From positions 1 to 5,178 of the forward strand of contig QHZV01000080.1 in the NCBI GenBank assembly GCA_003224785.1: 5,178 nt of DNA, in the 5' to 3' direction. This document shows, piece after piece, positions 4,657 through 5,178 of this stretch. The number at the start of each line of letters is the position of its first letter. The first letter of the stretch is position 1. The DNA comes from Acidobacteriota bacterium. Lineage in GTDB: Bacteria; Acidobacteriota; Terriglobia; Terriglobales; Acidobacteriaceae. The position numbers were made by a program, and so were the translations under genes. The notes beneath the pieces are model-generated. The model searched no databases. It saw only the letters and a program-made list of their open reading frames with translations, and was not told the DNA's origin.

Positions 4657-5178
4657 AGAGCCTGAGGGAAAAATTGATCTCGCAGGTAGTCGCCATCGAA
4701 GGTCATTGCTGCGAGAGCCCGGGTGCCACTCACTTTGTCGGTCTTCAAAAAAATCGCGTTGGACAAATAAACGTGCTTGTCGCCTCGCTGCACCCAGTCT
4801 CCCTCGAAATAATAAGGAGTGCCCTTCTCTTCCAATTTCTCCAATTTCTTGGCAAATTCGTCGTATTCCAGTTTCCACCAGCCTTGCATCATCTTGGACA
4901 AGTACTCGGACTCATGGCCAAAACTGGGATCATCTTTCAGCCGGTCAGGCTGGGACCGTATTACGAATCCATTTTTTGGGTCGTAAAGCATCAGATGAGC
5001 AACATATGGATGCGCCGCAAGGATTCTGTCGAGCGTCTCGTTGCAGGCCTCGCCCGGCGCAGGAAATTCACTGCGAACGTCGTCTGCGAGTTCGTATGCT
5101 TTGTGGTTAATCTGCTTTTCAGAAATAGCCAGGACCTGGCTGAAGTCACGTTGAATAGCCGCTTCCACGGCACGGTCT
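4650..5178 (-). CDS. Sensor-domain fragment of the histidine kinase (partial, runs off the window)
   Basis: The frame is open through the right edge; a GTG at 5168 is internal (context DRAVEAAIQRDF), not a supported start. The visible 175 residues look like an extracytoplasmic alpha/beta sensing domain: a helical stretch (FSQVLAISEKQINHKAYELAD), strand-like HPYVAHLMLYDPKNGFVI, a charged helix with a KLEKLEEK repeat, and paired strands VYLSNAIFL and ALAAMTFDGDY. I do not recognise a named sensor family. The first membrane helix must lie beyond the window. It stops at TAA 4652-4650, and the kinase core begins at the ATG at 4647 in a different frame. Normally the sensor would continue into the second membrane helix, so this is probably the severed N-terminal part of one kinase rather than an independent protein. 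Confidence 0.65.
   Translation of the reverse strand, partial: DRAVEAAIQRDFSQVLAISEKQINHKAYELADDVRSEFPAPGEACNETLDRILAAHPYVAHLMLYDPKNGFVIRSQPDRLKDDPSFGHESEYLSKMMQGWWKLEYDEFAKKLEKLEEKGTPYYFEGDWVQRGDKHVYLSNAIFLKTDKVSGTRALAAMTFDGDYLRDQFFPQALE

Larger units (their letters stand above)
3756..5178 (-). pseudogene. Membrane sensor histidine kinase, disrupted twice (5' end outside window)
   Basis: Read together, three reading-frame segments form one sensor kinase, the expected partner of the adjacent response regulator. Segment 1 (5178-4650) is the sensor domain. Segment 2 (4647 to about 3868) holds a transmembrane helix (residues 56-75 counted from 4647), the HisKA H-box VSHELRTPL with phospho-acceptor H98, the N-box NLVNNALKYS (211-220) and the G1 box DQGIGIP (243-249). 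Segment 3 (about 3868-3756) in another frame encodes AHGGDVVVESTPGAG, then KFTITLPLG, the normal end of the HATPase domain, and a TGA. A small frameshift separates 1 from 2. Between 2 and 3 about 75 bases are missing, including the GxGLGL G2 motif that closes over ATP. Without G2 autophosphorylation is unlikely. The good preservation of every segment points to recent damage or a sequence/assembly error. Confidence 0.8.

Noticed and set aside
4613..5110. 165-codon plus-strand frame opposite the sensor domain
   Set aside because: Antisense to a coherent sensor-domain sequence and without recognisable motifs.
5166..5168. GTG at 5168 as the true start of the sensor protein
   Set aside because: The frame is open to the window edge with plausible coding sequence before it, and a membrane sensor would need an N-terminal membrane helix that is not present after this GTG.

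Overview
The window probably comes from an Acidobacteriota-like soil bacterium. This is inferred from the overall look of the proteins: the kinase core, the ECF sigma factor with a long N-terminal lead-in, and the secreted amidohydrolase all resemble what I recall from Terriglobia-type genomes. GC is moderate and GTG starts are used. No marker gene fixes the taxon.

Layout. Bases 1-292 hold no credible gene. They contain a perfect 8-bp inverted repeat with an AT-rich palindrome in its loop, then a strong Shine-Dalgarno. Bases 293-1318 (+) encode an exported, metal-dependent amidohydrolase-type enzyme. An 88-bp gap follows, with no recognisable terminator. From 1407 to the right edge everything lies on the minus strand as one closely packed block, read from right to left: a membrane sensor histidine kinase (start beyond the window), an OmpR-type response regulator, a SpoIIE/RsbU-type PP2C phosphatase, and an ECF-type sigma factor. 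Gaps are 80, 24 and about 25 bp, so they are probably one operon whose promoter lies outside the window.

The main observation is damage confined to the histidine kinase. Its sensor domain ends in a stop at 4650-4652, and the kinase core starts 2 bases further on in another frame. About 780 bases later the catalytic domain jumps from the F-box region (residues IFEKL) straight to the segment after the G2 box (AHGGDVVV...), which continues in a different frame. Roughly 75 bases encoding the G2 ATP-lid motif are missing. The displaced tail is still well preserved in its own frame and ends at its own TGA at 3756-3758. The damage therefore looks recent, or reflects an assembly or strain-level event. 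As a side effect the kinase frame now reads through the tail and the intergenic gap into the response regulator, giving an apparent 550-residue kinase-regulator fusion that is probably accidental. Regulator, phosphatase and sigma factor look intact.

Working model (inference): the kinase-regulator pair would sense an envelope signal and act on transcription, while the phosphatase and sigma factor, encoded downstream in the same transcript, would form a stress-response output. If the kinase is truly broken, the regulator has lost its linked input. No anti-sigma factor, STAS antagonist or RsbW-like kinase is encoded in the window. I see no mobile element, CRISPR array, tRNA or rRNA.
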